Positions 57,351 through 64,000 of a stretch of 64,000 nt of DNA are shown here, piece by piece (positions within the stretch are counted from its first letter, which is position 1; every line of letters begins with the position of its first letter). This DNA comes from CAZKWG01 sp964615375 (lineage in GTDB: Bacteria > Myxococcota_A > UBA796 > CAZKWG01), in assembly GCA_964615375.1 (NCBI GenBank), contig CAZTOW010000024.1, forward strand, positions 62,001 to 126,000, written 5' to 3'. Below the pieces are notes generated by a model. That model worked only from the letters and a program-made list of their open reading frames with translations, made no database searches and was not told the DNA's origin. The translations under genes were made by a program, and so were the position numbers.

Positions 57351-58610
57351 ATGCTCGAGCTCCCGCTGAACCTTCCGCCGTGGGTGCGGGGCCTGCGCTG
57401 CGTGCGCTGCGCCCTGCACACCGAGGATCCCTGGACCTGGACCTGCCCCTCCTGCGGCGGCGACGCGCGCATGGAGGTGGTCTACGCCCCGGACGCGCCC
57501 CGACAGATGGCGGCGCGCCTCGCGGGTCGGCCTCGGGACCAGTGGCGCTACCGCGAGCTGCTCCCCCTGCCCGAGGGCTGCCCGCTGCCCCCGCTCCAGG
57601 TCGGCTGGACCCCGCTGGTCCCGGCCCCCCGCCTGGCGGCGCACCTGGGCGTGCGGGCGGTGGTGCTGAAGGACGACGGGCGAAACCCGAGCGCGAGCCT
57701 GAAGGATCGCCCCAGCGCGGTGGCGGTGGCCCTGGCACTGGCGACCGGCGCGGCCCGGGTGGCCTGCGCGAGCACGGGCAACGCGGCCAGCAGCCTGGCC
57801 TGCCTGGCGGCCAGCGCCGGGATCCCCGCCACGATCTTCGTGCCCCGACGCGCCCCGGCGCCGAAGGTGGCGCAGCTCCGGGCCTTCGGGGCGACCGTGC
57901 TGCGGGTGGACGCCGACTATGACCGGACCTGGGATCTGGCGGCGGCGGTGGTCGAGGCGGTGGGCCAGGAGGGGCGCGAGCGCTGGTTCAACCGGAACGC
58001 CGCCTACAACCCCTACCTCATCGAGGGCAAGAAGACGGTGGCGCTGGAGCTGGCCGAGCAGACGGGCCCCGAGGTGCCGGACTGGGTGAGCGTGAGCGTG
58101 GGCGACGGCTGCACGGTGGCCGGCGTGGTGCGCGGGCTGGAGGAGGCGCACGCCGCTGGGCTGATCCCGCGGGTGCCTCGGGTGCTGGCCGTGCAGGCGG
58201 CGGGGGCGGCGCCCCTGGTCCGGGCCGCGCGCGAGGGCGGGCCGCCGCGCCAGGATCAGGCGGACACGCTGGCCGACAGCATCGCCGTGGGCGTGCCCCG
58301 CAACCCGGACAAGGCGCTCCAGGCCATCGCCCGCAACGGCGGGGCCTGGATCACGGTCACCGACGAGGAGATCCTGGCCGCCATCGCCGAGGGCGCCGCG
58401 CGCTCGGGGGTCTTCTCCGAGCCCGCCGCCGCCGCCGCCACCGCGGGCGTGCTGGCCGCGACCCGGGCCGGGATCCTCGACGCGAGCAGCTCGGTCGGCG
58501 TCATCGTCAGCGGCAACGGCCTCAAGGACCCGGCCAGCGCGCTGCGGGCGGTGAGCGGGCCCCTCGACGTCCCAGCGGACGTGGAGGCGGCGCTGGCGGC
58601 GATCCGCTAG
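57351..58610 (+). CDS. thrC: Threonine synthase
   Basis: 419 residues. An N-terminal zinc-ribbon-like part (CVRCALHTEDPWTWTCPSCGG) precedes a fold-type II PLP domain with the Schiff-base Lys in PSASLKDRPSAVAV, the phosphate loop ASTGNAASSLA and SVGDGCTVAG. It converts O-phosphohomoserine to threonine. This zinc-ribbon form is shared with some diaminopropionate-lyase-like and cysteate-synthase-like relatives, so another substrate is possible. Ends with a CTAG overlap of the convergent metallophosphoesterase gene. Confidence 0.8.
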   Translation: MLELPLNLPPWVRGLRCVRCALHTEDPWTWTCPSCGGDARMEVVYAPDAPRQMAARLAGRPRDQWRYRELLPLPEGCPLPPLQVGWTPLVPAPRLAAHLGVRAVVLKDDGRNPSASLKDRPSAVAVALALATGAARVACASTGNAASSLACLAASAGIPATIFVPRRAPAPKVAQLRAFGATVLRVDADYDRTWDLAAAVVEAVGQEGRERWFNRNAAYNPYLIEGKKTVALELAEQTGPEVPDWVSVSVGDGCTVAGVVRGLEEAHAAGLIPRVPRVLAVQAAGAAPLVRAAREGGPPRQDQADTLADSIAVGVPRNPDKALQAIARNGGAWITVTDEEILAAIAEGAARSGVFSEPAAAAATAGVLAATRAGILDASSSVGVIVSGNGLKDPASALRAVSGPLDVPADVEAALAAIR

Positions 58611-59407
58611 CCCTGCTCGCGCTCGCGATCGGGGGGCTCCGGCGGGATGACCGGGCCGCCCTGGAGCTCGAGGATGGCGACCTCGCGCATGGAGGGCCGC
58701 CCGTAGCGCCAGGGCAGGACCGAGCTCCCCACGCCAGGGTTCACGTAGACCTGGTGGCCGAGCTCGGTGTACCAGCCGTCGATGTAGCGGATCTTCAAGA
58801 GGGAGTTGTAGAGGCGGCGCGTCACGCGCTCGATGTGGACCTGGCCCCCGTGGGTGTGGCCGCTCAGCACGAGCCCGACCCCGCGGCCCCACAGCAGCGG
58901 GGCGGCCTCGGGGTTGTGGGTGATGCCCAGGGCGGGCCTGCCGCGCAGCCCGGCGGCGGCCTTCAGGTGGTCGTGGTGGTCGGTGCCCGAGTCGTCCATG
59001 CAGACCAGGGCCAGCGCGTCCTCGCCCGAGCCCAGCTGGGTCCAGGCGTTGTCGATGACCTCCACCCCGGCGTGGCGCAGCGCCTCGCGCACGGGCTTGT
59101 CCCCGGACCAGTGGTCGTGGTTGCCCATGACGGCGATCTTCGGCCCCTCGATGCGGCCGAGCGTCTCGGTGAGCGCGTCCAGGTAGCTGAGGCCGCGGGC
59201 GACGAAGTCGCCGGTGAGCAGGGTCACGTCGGGCTTCTCGGCGTTGACCAGCGCCACCGCCGCCCGCTGGAGCGCGACGGGGGTGACGCTGCCGAAGTGC
59301 AGGTCGGTGACGTGAGCCACGCGCAGCCGACCGCCCCAGCCCGGGATGTTCATGCGGGCGTGGACCGTGTGCGGGGCCTTGAAGCCGTAGCGCGGGCCGT
59401 GGGTCAT
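58607..59407 (-). CDS. Metallophosphoesterase (YkuE/UDP-diacylglucosamine hydrolase-like)
   Basis: 266 residues from ATG 59407; a GTG at 59425 adds six. All calcineurin-type motifs are present: DLHFG, GDFVARG, GNHDHWSG and GHTHGGQ, with THNPEA between. They coordinate two metal ions for phosphodiester or phosphomonoester hydrolysis. The closest recognisable families are YkuE-type membrane-lipid-linked phosphohydrolases. Divergent from the sigma-54-controlled gene. Confidence 0.87.
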   Translation of the reverse strand: MTHGPRYGFKAPHTVHARMNIPGWGGRLRVAHVTDLHFGSVTPVALQRAAVALVNAEKPDVTLLTGDFVARGLSYLDALTETLGRIEGPKIAVMGNHDHWSGDKPVREALRHAGVEVIDNAWTQLGSGEDALALVCMDDSGTDHHDHLKAAAGLRGRPALGITHNPEAAPLLWGRGVGLVLSGHTHGGQVHIERVTRRLYNSLLKIRYIDGWYTELGHQVYVNPGVGSSVLPWRYGRPSMREVAILELQGGPVIPPEPPDREREQG

Positions 59408-59478
59408 GGGGGAGAGGATGCGCACCGCGGGGGGGCTCGTAAAGTGGTGGGCGGAGGACCGCGCCCTGCCGGAGGGGG

Positions 59479-59494
59479 TGACGGACGTCCGTCA
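59479..59494. promoter_or_regulatory. Perfect 16-bp palindrome upstream of a sigma-54 promoter
   Basis: TGACGGACGTCCGTCA is self-complementary along its whole length; a further half-site-like CGACGGACG follows at 59498-59506. It lies about 35 bp upstream of the -24 element and is a likely binding site for an enhancer-binding activator or a repressor. Confidence 0.6.
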
Positions 59495-59526
59495 GTCGAC
59501 GGACGCACAAGTGCTTGAATTCATTG

Positions 59527-59542
59527 TGGCACGCGGCTTGCT
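59527..59542 (+). promoter_or_regulatory. Sigma-54 (-24/-12) promoter
   Basis: TGGCACGCGGCTTGCT matches the sigma-54 consensus TGGCAC-N5-TTGC exactly, with correctly spaced GG (59528-59529) and GC (59540-59541). Transcription would start near 59553, about 25 bases before the ATG at 59578, which has an AGGAG box. Confidence 0.85.
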
Positions 59543-59577
59543 CACCTGGGGTGCGCCCTTCACCCCAGGAGCCTCCC

Positions 59578-60786
59578 ATGGCGCTCACCCGCAGCTCGAC
59601 GCCCACGACCACCCCGATCCAGGCCCCCACGCCGGAGCAGACGCCGCAGGAGGACGCGCCGCAGGAGCTCGCCTGGCTCGGTGCGTTGATCAACGCCGGA
59701 TCGAACATCCACCCGTTGGCGGCCTACGCCATCCAGTCGCAGCGGGGCAACGACGCCCTCCGCGCGCTGCTGAAGACCGACGGGGACGAGGCCGCCGAGC
59801 GCCTGGACGGGATGAAGGCCCTGACCCCCGAGGAGCGGACCAGCGCCATGAGCGCGATGAGCGACGACGAGTTCCAGGCGATGGTGGACGACCTGCCCGA
59901 GGAGCGGCGCCATGAGCTCGGCGGGCTGCTGGAGGCCACCGACGACCCCGAGCGCAAGCTGACCCTGTGGTCGGAGGAGCAGCGGGCCGTCGCCCGCGCC
60001 AAGATGGAGGACCCCAACCCCACGACCCAGGCCACCGGGGCCAGCATGCTCGAGGAGATCGACGACGAGCTCGCCCACCTCGAGCGGGAGCGGGAGAGGT
60101 CCGGCGAGATCGGCGCGGAGAGCGTGGACGAGCTGGTGGCCCGCAAGGCCCAGGAGCGCGCGCTGGAGGAGATCCATGGCGTGAACCTGACCAACGCCAG
60201 GGCCGACGACTCCTGGCTGGGCGGGCTGCAGGGCGAAGACCCCGAGGCGGGCCGGCGGGTGTGGTCTCAGGAGGAGATGGCGGCCATGGCCGAGGGGCTG
60301 GGCGCGCTGCCGGAGGGCGTGCTGGCGGCGAACGGGATCACGGAGATCGCGCGGACGGGGGAGGGCTCTGGCGAGGTGATGCCGGAGGACGGACGGATGG
60401 CGCTCTCGGACGAGGCGTGCGCCAACGGGGTGACCGGCTCGACCCTGCACGGCGTGGGGCACGCGGTCTACGCCCAGGGGCACGAGGATCCCCAGCCCAG
60501 CGAGAGCGAGGTCTTCGCCGCCGACTACGCGCGGAACGTCACGGACCCCGAGGGCCTCCAGCAGGACATGGTCGGCGCACCCCGTGCTCGGATGGAGTCC
60601 ATGTACGACGCCTGGCAGCAGAAGGTGCAGGCCCAGAACGCCAACACGGATCCCTCACAGGGCGCGCTGCTCGCCGTGGACGCCGAGAAGGCGAAGGCGG
60701 CCTTCCAGGAGCAACAGGACGCGGCCCAGCGACAGGAGCAGAGCTGGTACAACCTCCAGTACCTCCAGACCGCTACGCCCCGCTGA
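59578..60786 (+). CDS. Sigma-54-controlled protein with a degenerate zincin motif
   Basis: 402 residues. ATG 59578 is chosen because it follows AGGAG and the sigma-54 start site lies downstream of the earlier ATG at 59515. No signal peptide; the N-terminus is a Thr/Pro/Gln-rich tail (SSTPTTTPIQAPTPEQTPQED). The middle is Glu-rich and helical. Near residue 290, STLHGVGHAVYAQGH then SEVFAADYARNV resembles the HExxH...E(A/S)FA arrangement of toxin-type metallopeptidases, but the catalytic Glu is Gly. It could be a secreted effector, a structural pseudo-enzyme or a developmental protein. Related families not identified with confidence. Confidence 0.7.
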   Translation: MALTRSSTPTTTPIQAPTPEQTPQEDAPQELAWLGALINAGSNIHPLAAYAIQSQRGNDALRALLKTDGDEAAERLDGMKALTPEERTSAMSAMSDDEFQAMVDDLPEERRHELGGLLEATDDPERKLTLWSEEQRAVARAKMEDPNPTTQATGASMLEEIDDELAHLERERERSGEIGAESVDELVARKAQERALEEIHGVNLTNARADDSWLGGLQGEDPEAGRRVWSQEEMAAMAEGLGALPEGVLAANGITEIARTGEGSGEVMPEDGRMALSDEACANGVTGSTLHGVGHAVYAQGHEDPQPSESEVFAADYARNVTDPEGLQQDMVGAPRARMESMYDAWQQKVQAQNANTDPSQGALLAVDAEKAKAAFQEQQDAAQRQEQSWYNLQYLQTATPR

Positions 60787-62089
60787 ACTGCACCCCCTCG
60801 AAGACCATCGTGGGCGTGAGCACGCTCGAGTACGGGAAGGGGTCGTTGCCCACCTCCACGAGGCTGGCGAAGAGGCCGCTCAGGCTGCCCGTGGCGTTCA
60901 TCTCGCCCACGGGCTCGCCCACCTTGCCGCCGCGCACGCGGAAGCCGCGCAGGCCATACGAGAAGTCGCCCGTGTTGTCGTCGCTGTTGCCGCCCAGCCA
61001 GCTCGTCACGAGGATGGCGTCGCTGGCGCTGGCGAGGATGGCGGCCAGATCGCGCTTGCCCGGGGCGACCACGAGGTTGGAGCCCCCGCCGGTCGTCGGG
61101 GTGAGCCCGGCCTTCCGGCCGTAGTAGGTGTCCACGAAGATGTTCTTGACCACGCCGCCCTCCACCAGGGTGAGCGGCCGGGCGGCGATGCCCTCGCCGT
61201 CGAAGGCGCGGCTGGCCTGCCCGCGGGGCAGCAGGGGCTGGTCGCTCAGACTGAAGCGCTCGGAGAACAGGCGCTCTCCCGTCTTGCCCGCCCAGAAGGA
61301 GCGGCCCTGCTGGACGGCGGCGGCGCGCGCCGGGCGGAGCAGGGCGTAGACGAGGCGGCTCGCGGCCCGGGGCTCGACGATCATGAGGGTCTTGGAGGTG
61401 GGCCCGCGCTGGGAGCCGAGCCGGCCCCTCACGCGGGAGAGCGCGTCCGCGGCCAGCTTCACGGGATCGGGCAGGTCGGAGACGTGGTGACCGCCGGCCC
61501 AGGTGCCGTCCTCGGGGCGGGCGTCCTCGCCGTCCTTGAGCGTCACGTCCACGCCGTACCAGGCGCTGGTGCTCTCCCAGTCGCCGTGGAAGCCGTTGGT
61601 GCTCACCCCCGCGCCGATGGCGTGGCCGTCGGAGACCCAGGAGCTCACGCTGACGACCTCGGCGGCGCCGCGGGCGGTGCCGTCCAGGGCCTCGAGCCAC
61701 TGCTTGCGGCGGGCCGGGTCGATCTGGTGGACGCCGGCGTCCACGAGCTGAAGGTCGGCCGTGCTGCGCCCCTCATAGAGCGCCGCGTCGGGGAGCTGCC
61801 GGAAAGGGTCGGGCTGGAGCGCGCGGGTGAGCGCGACCGCGTCGCGCACGAAGGCCTGGAGGCGGTCCTCGCGCAGGTCGGTCGTGCTGTGGGTGGAGTA
61901 GCGCCCATCCACGTAGAGCTCGAGCGAGAGCGCGCGGCTGGTGCTCTCCTGCACGCTCTCCAGGGCGCCGTCGCGGAAGCGCGTCTCTACGGAGCGGTCG
62001 CGGGAGGCCCAGGCGAAGCCGCCCTGGGCGCCGAGGGTCTGGGCGAGTCCGAGCGCCTGCTCGGCGCGGGCATAGAGCTGCTCAAGCAT
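60773..62089 (-). CDS. pmbA: TldE/PmbA-family protein
   Basis: 438 residues from ATG 62089, which has GGAGG five bases upstream; a TTG at 62101 is less likely. Family text: WASRDRSVETRFRDGALESVQES, GTWAGGHHVSDL, LPRGQASRAFDGEGIAARPLTLVEGGVVKNIFVDTYYGRKAGL and SWLGGNSDDNTGDFSYGLRGF. TldE lacks the metal site and acts with TldD as a heterodimeric peptidase that unwinds and degrades unfolded peptides or matures RiPPs. It overlaps the tldD stop, so the two are coupled. Confidence 0.88.
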   Translation of the reverse strand: MLEQLYARAEQALGLAQTLGAQGGFAWASRDRSVETRFRDGALESVQESTSRALSLELYVDGRYSTHSTTDLREDRLQAFVRDAVALTRALQPDPFRQLPDAALYEGRSTADLQLVDAGVHQIDPARRKQWLEALDGTARGAAEVVSVSSWVSDGHAIGAGVSTNGFHGDWESTSAWYGVDVTLKDGEDARPEDGTWAGGHHVSDLPDPVKLAADALSRVRGRLGSQRGPTSKTLMIVEPRAASRLVYALLRPARAAAVQQGRSFWAGKTGERLFSERFSLSDQPLLPRGQASRAFDGEGIAARPLTLVEGGVVKNIFVDTYYGRKAGLTPTTGGGSNLVVAPGKRDLAAILASASDAILVTSWLGGNSDDNTGDFSYGLRGFRVRGGKVGEPVGEMNATGSLSGLFASLVEVGNDPFPYSSVLTPTMVFEGVQFSGA

Positions 62090-63617
62090 CGGCGCCTCCA
62101 ACGCTCAGCGCGCTGACGAGCACGGTGGGGAGACCCTGGGAGACGGGGACGCTCTGGCCGTCCTTGCCGCAGGTCCAGCCGCCGTCGTCCAGGGTGGGGT
62201 CGTTGGCCGCCATGGTCACGCGGCGCAGGGCCTCGGGGCCGTTGCCGATGATGTTGACGTCCTTGATGGGGGCCGTGATCTTGCCGCCCTCGACCAGCCA
62301 GCCGTTCTTCACGTAGAAGGTGAAGTCACCGGCGCCGATCTGCACCTGGCCGTTGGTGAAGGTCTCGGCGATGATGCCCTTCTGGACGCTGGCGATGATC
62401 TCGTCCTTGCTGTGCGGGCCCGCCTCCATGAAGGTGCAGCGCATGCGCGGCATGGGCGGGTAGCGGAAGCTCTGGCGGCGACCGGAGCCGGTGCTGGCGA
62501 CCTTGTAGTGGTTCGCGCTCACCTGATCGTGCAGGTAGCTGACCAGGCGACCGCGCTCGACCAGCGTGGTGCGGCGGGCCTCGTTGCCCTCGTCGTCGAA
62601 CGCGATGGCCCCGCGCTCGCCCGGCTCGAGGCCGCTGTCCACGATGGTCACGAAGTCGGGCGCGATGGGCTCGTTCATCATGCCCGCGTAGATCGAGACG
62701 TTCTTGCGGTTGAAGTCCGCCTCGAGCCCGTGGCCGATGGCCTCGTGCAGCAGGATGCCGCTGGCCCCCGCCGCCAGGATGACGGGGAGCTCACCGGCGG
62801 GCGGGCGCCCGGCCTCGAACAGCACCAGGGTGCGATCGACGGCCTTCTTCGCCAGACCGCGCAGGGCGTCTTCGGTGTACCAGTCGAAGCCGCGGCGCCC
62901 GGCGATGTTGGCGCTGTTGCTGAAGGTCTTGCCGTCCCTGGTGGCGGTGACCGTACACCACAGCCGGGTCTGCGGGCGGCGCTCCACCAGGAGGCGGCCC
63001 TGGCTGTCGGCGACCAGGACATGCTGGTCTTCGTCGACCCAGGAGACCGACACCTTGGAGACGGCCGGGTCCAGGCTGCGGGTGATGGCGTCGAGGCGCT
63101 GGATCAGGGGCAGCTTCTGCTCCACCCCGATCTCCGCCCAGGGCACGAGCGTCTGGTAGAGGCCCGGGTTGGGGCTGGGGCGGGTGAACGCGCCGGGCAG
63201 GGTGGAGGCGGCTCCCGAGGCGATGGCGGCGGCGGTGCGCGCGGCCGCGGTCATCGCCTCCTCGGTCAGATCCTCGGTGAACGCGAAGCCGGTCTGGTCC
63301 CCCTTGACCGTGCGCAGCCCCACGCCCTGGTCGATGGAGGTGCTGGCGCGGCTGATGATGCCGTCCTCCATCTGGATGGAGTTGGTCCGGCTGTGCTGGA
63401 AGAAGGCGTCGGCGAAGCTGGCCCCCGAGCCGGTGAGCGTGGACAGCAGGCGCCGGAGCCCGCCCTCGTCCACGCCGAACCAGTCGAGCGCGGGATCCTG
63501 ACCCGCGGCGGGGGTGGGCGGCACCCCCTTCGCGCAGCCGGCGAGCCATCGGGGGAGGCTGAGGACGCCCAGCCCCAGGGTGGCTCCCTGAAGCAGGCCG
63601 CGGCGGGTCATGACCAT
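62082..63617 (-). CDS. tldD: TldD-family metallopeptidase with Tat lipoprotein signal
   Basis: 511 residues from ATG 63617, with GGAG six bases upstream; ATG 63611 is also possible. The N-terminus, TRRGLLQGATLGLGVLSLPRWLAGC, has the twin-arginine pattern and ends in a lipobox Cys, although TldD is normally cytoplasmic. The zinc site of the family is intact: LLHEAIGHGLEADFN (HExxxH). Later landmarks include VDSGLEPGERGAIAFDDEGNEA and GWTCGKDGQSVPV. An exported TldD with a TldE partner that shows no signal peptide is odd: either TldE is hitch-hiked through Tat in a folded complex, or the signal is not used. Confidence 0.88.
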   Translation of the reverse strand: MVMTRRGLLQGATLGLGVLSLPRWLAGCAKGVPPTPAAGQDPALDWFGVDEGGLRRLLSTLTGSGASFADAFFQHSRTNSIQMEDGIISRASTSIDQGVGLRTVKGDQTGFAFTEDLTEEAMTAAARTAAAIASGAASTLPGAFTRPSPNPGLYQTLVPWAEIGVEQKLPLIQRLDAITRSLDPAVSKVSVSWVDEDQHVLVADSQGRLLVERRPQTRLWCTVTATRDGKTFSNSANIAGRRGFDWYTEDALRGLAKKAVDRTLVLFEAGRPPAGELPVILAAGASGILLHEAIGHGLEADFNRKNVSIYAGMMNEPIAPDFVTIVDSGLEPGERGAIAFDDEGNEARRTTLVERGRLVSYLHDQVSANHYKVASTGSGRRQSFRYPPMPRMRCTFMEAGPHSKDEIIASVQKGIIAETFTNGQVQIGAGDFTFYVKNGWLVEGGKITAPIKDVNIIGNGPEALRRVTMAANDPTLDDGGWTCGKDGQSVPVSQGLPTVLVSALSVGGADA

Positions 63618-63754
63618 CGTGGACTCCGTGTGCGAGCTCGCGCGCGCGGGGGGGACACCGGAGAGGAGGCGTGGATCAGGAGGTGGGCCGAGGGGCGGCG
63701 TCGTAAACACGACCCGCACTCCCACGCTCCCGCATCACGCGATAACCCACGACG
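63618..63754. other. Divergent intergenic region
   Basis: 137 bp between tldD (minus) and the JAB-domain gene (plus). CGTCGTAAACACGACCCG near 63698 contains a short interrupted inverted repeat, CGTCGT...ACGACC. Otherwise nothing distinctive. Confidence 0.3.
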
Positions 63755-64000
63755 ATGCCCTCCGACACCCGCTTCGAGCCCGAGGCCGCCGAGGCCCTGC
63801 GCGCCGCCATCGCCGAGAGCGGCGGCGTGGAGGTCTTCGCCATCGGCCGCACGGACGAGCGCGGGCGCATCATCGACCTCGAAGTCCACGCGCGCGGCAA
63901 CGCCGAGGCCGTGCCGGCCCTGACCAGCCGTCCTCGGCCGGGCGAGGTGGTCATCCACAACCACCCCTCCGGCGTCTTGCAGGCGTCCGAAGCAGACTTC
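63755..64000 (+). CDS. JAB/MPN-domain protein, N-terminal part (possibly a DinG-type helicase)
   Basis: Only the first 82 residues are in the window. SGGVEVFAIGRTDERGRI and GEVVIHNHPSGVLQASEADF form the start of a JAB (RadC/MPN-like) metal-site domain, with HNHPSG as the His-x-His core. An N-terminal JAB domain of just this type precedes DinG-like helicase/exonuclease domains in several delta-proteobacterial proteins, so that fusion is the likeliest identity, but the rest is not visible. Confidence 0.65.
   Translation, partial: MPSDTRFEPEAAEALRAAIAESGGVEVFAIGRTDERGRIIDLEVHARGNAEAVPALTSRPRPGEVVIHNHPSGVLQASEADF

Noticed and set aside
56328..59708. 1126-codon minus-strand open frame across the Rieske, threonine synthase and phosphoesterase region
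   Set aside because: It is the antisense shadow of two clear plus-strand enzymes; the real phosphoesterase uses another frame.

Overview
The window is about 70% G+C, densely coded, and full of lipoprotein and outer-membrane signal peptides, Ser/Thr kinases, MopE-type DCDD calcium/metal-binding repeats, FG-GAP propellers, an ECF sigma operon and a near-perfect sigma-54 promoter. This combination points to a member of the Myxococcota or a related deltaproteobacterial lineage. That placement is inference from gene content; there is no rRNA or other phylogenetic marker here. I see no tRNA, rRNA, CRISPR array, transposase or phage gene.

Layout. 1-1171: a lower-G+C edge with a partial ORF, a small lipoprotein and a possible gene fragment. 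1172-8726 (minus): a three-subunit molybdenum hydroxylase of the xanthine dehydrogenase type, followed by a 1300-residue protein with two cyclase domains, an AAA ATPase and TPR-like repeats, resembling animal soluble adenylyl cyclase. 8767-11559: an alpha-glucan phosphorylase and a secreted protein of unknown role. 11701-15743: a transmembrane Ser/Thr kinase flanked by two related membrane-anchored secreted proteins. 15783-20721: three translationally coupled MopE/FG-GAP lipoproteins. 20731-27541 (minus): a tightly coupled four-gene operon (degenerate STAND-like ATPase with TPRs, soluble Ser/Thr kinase, membrane-anchored small GTPase, and a membrane protein with a possible GTPase-partner domain). 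The last protein and the kinase at 12567 share the layout of cytoplasmic domain, acidic/Pro-rich linker, TM, Pro/Thr-rich stalk and small two-Cys periplasmic domain. I regard 11.7-27.5 kb as the best candidate for an undescribed envelope-spanning signalling system.

27.6-36.9 kb: a YgfK-like iron-sulfur protein lacking its usual flavin/NAD(P) domain, a PLP enzyme, an outer-membrane barrel protein, an S9 peptidase of glutamyl-endopeptidase type, a YHYH-domain lipoprotein and a partner lipoprotein. 36.9-43.8 kb: an orphan Panacea-domain gene, a cassette of acyl-CoA dehydrogenase, PhnD-like protein and diiron protein, a small PHA-system-like protein, a set of 32-bp repeats before a DUF4143-type ATPase, and an RlmN/Cfr-like radical SAM enzyme. 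43.8-52.8 kb: a giant lipoprotein with 13 DCDD repeats and seven FG-GAP repeats, a CoA-dependent acyltransferase-fold protein, an AlkB-like dioxygenase, a beta-helix lipoprotein and a zinc aminopeptidase lipoprotein. 52.7-55.6 kb (minus): an ECF sigma factor operon whose last two products carry glycogen-binding (CBM48/AMPK-type) domains. 55.6-58.6 kb: a TetR regulator divergent from a Rieske oxygenase, then threonine synthase. 58.6-64.0 kb: a metallophosphoesterase, a sigma-54-driven protein with a damaged zincin motif, a TldD/TldE pair in which TldD carries a Tat lipoprotein signal, and the start of a JAB-domain protein.

Many genes overlap by four bases (ATGA, GTGA, TTGA and, unusually, CTGA), so translational coupling is widespread and several starts are non-ATG. 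Domain assignments come from motif recognition by eye; none was confirmed by a database search.
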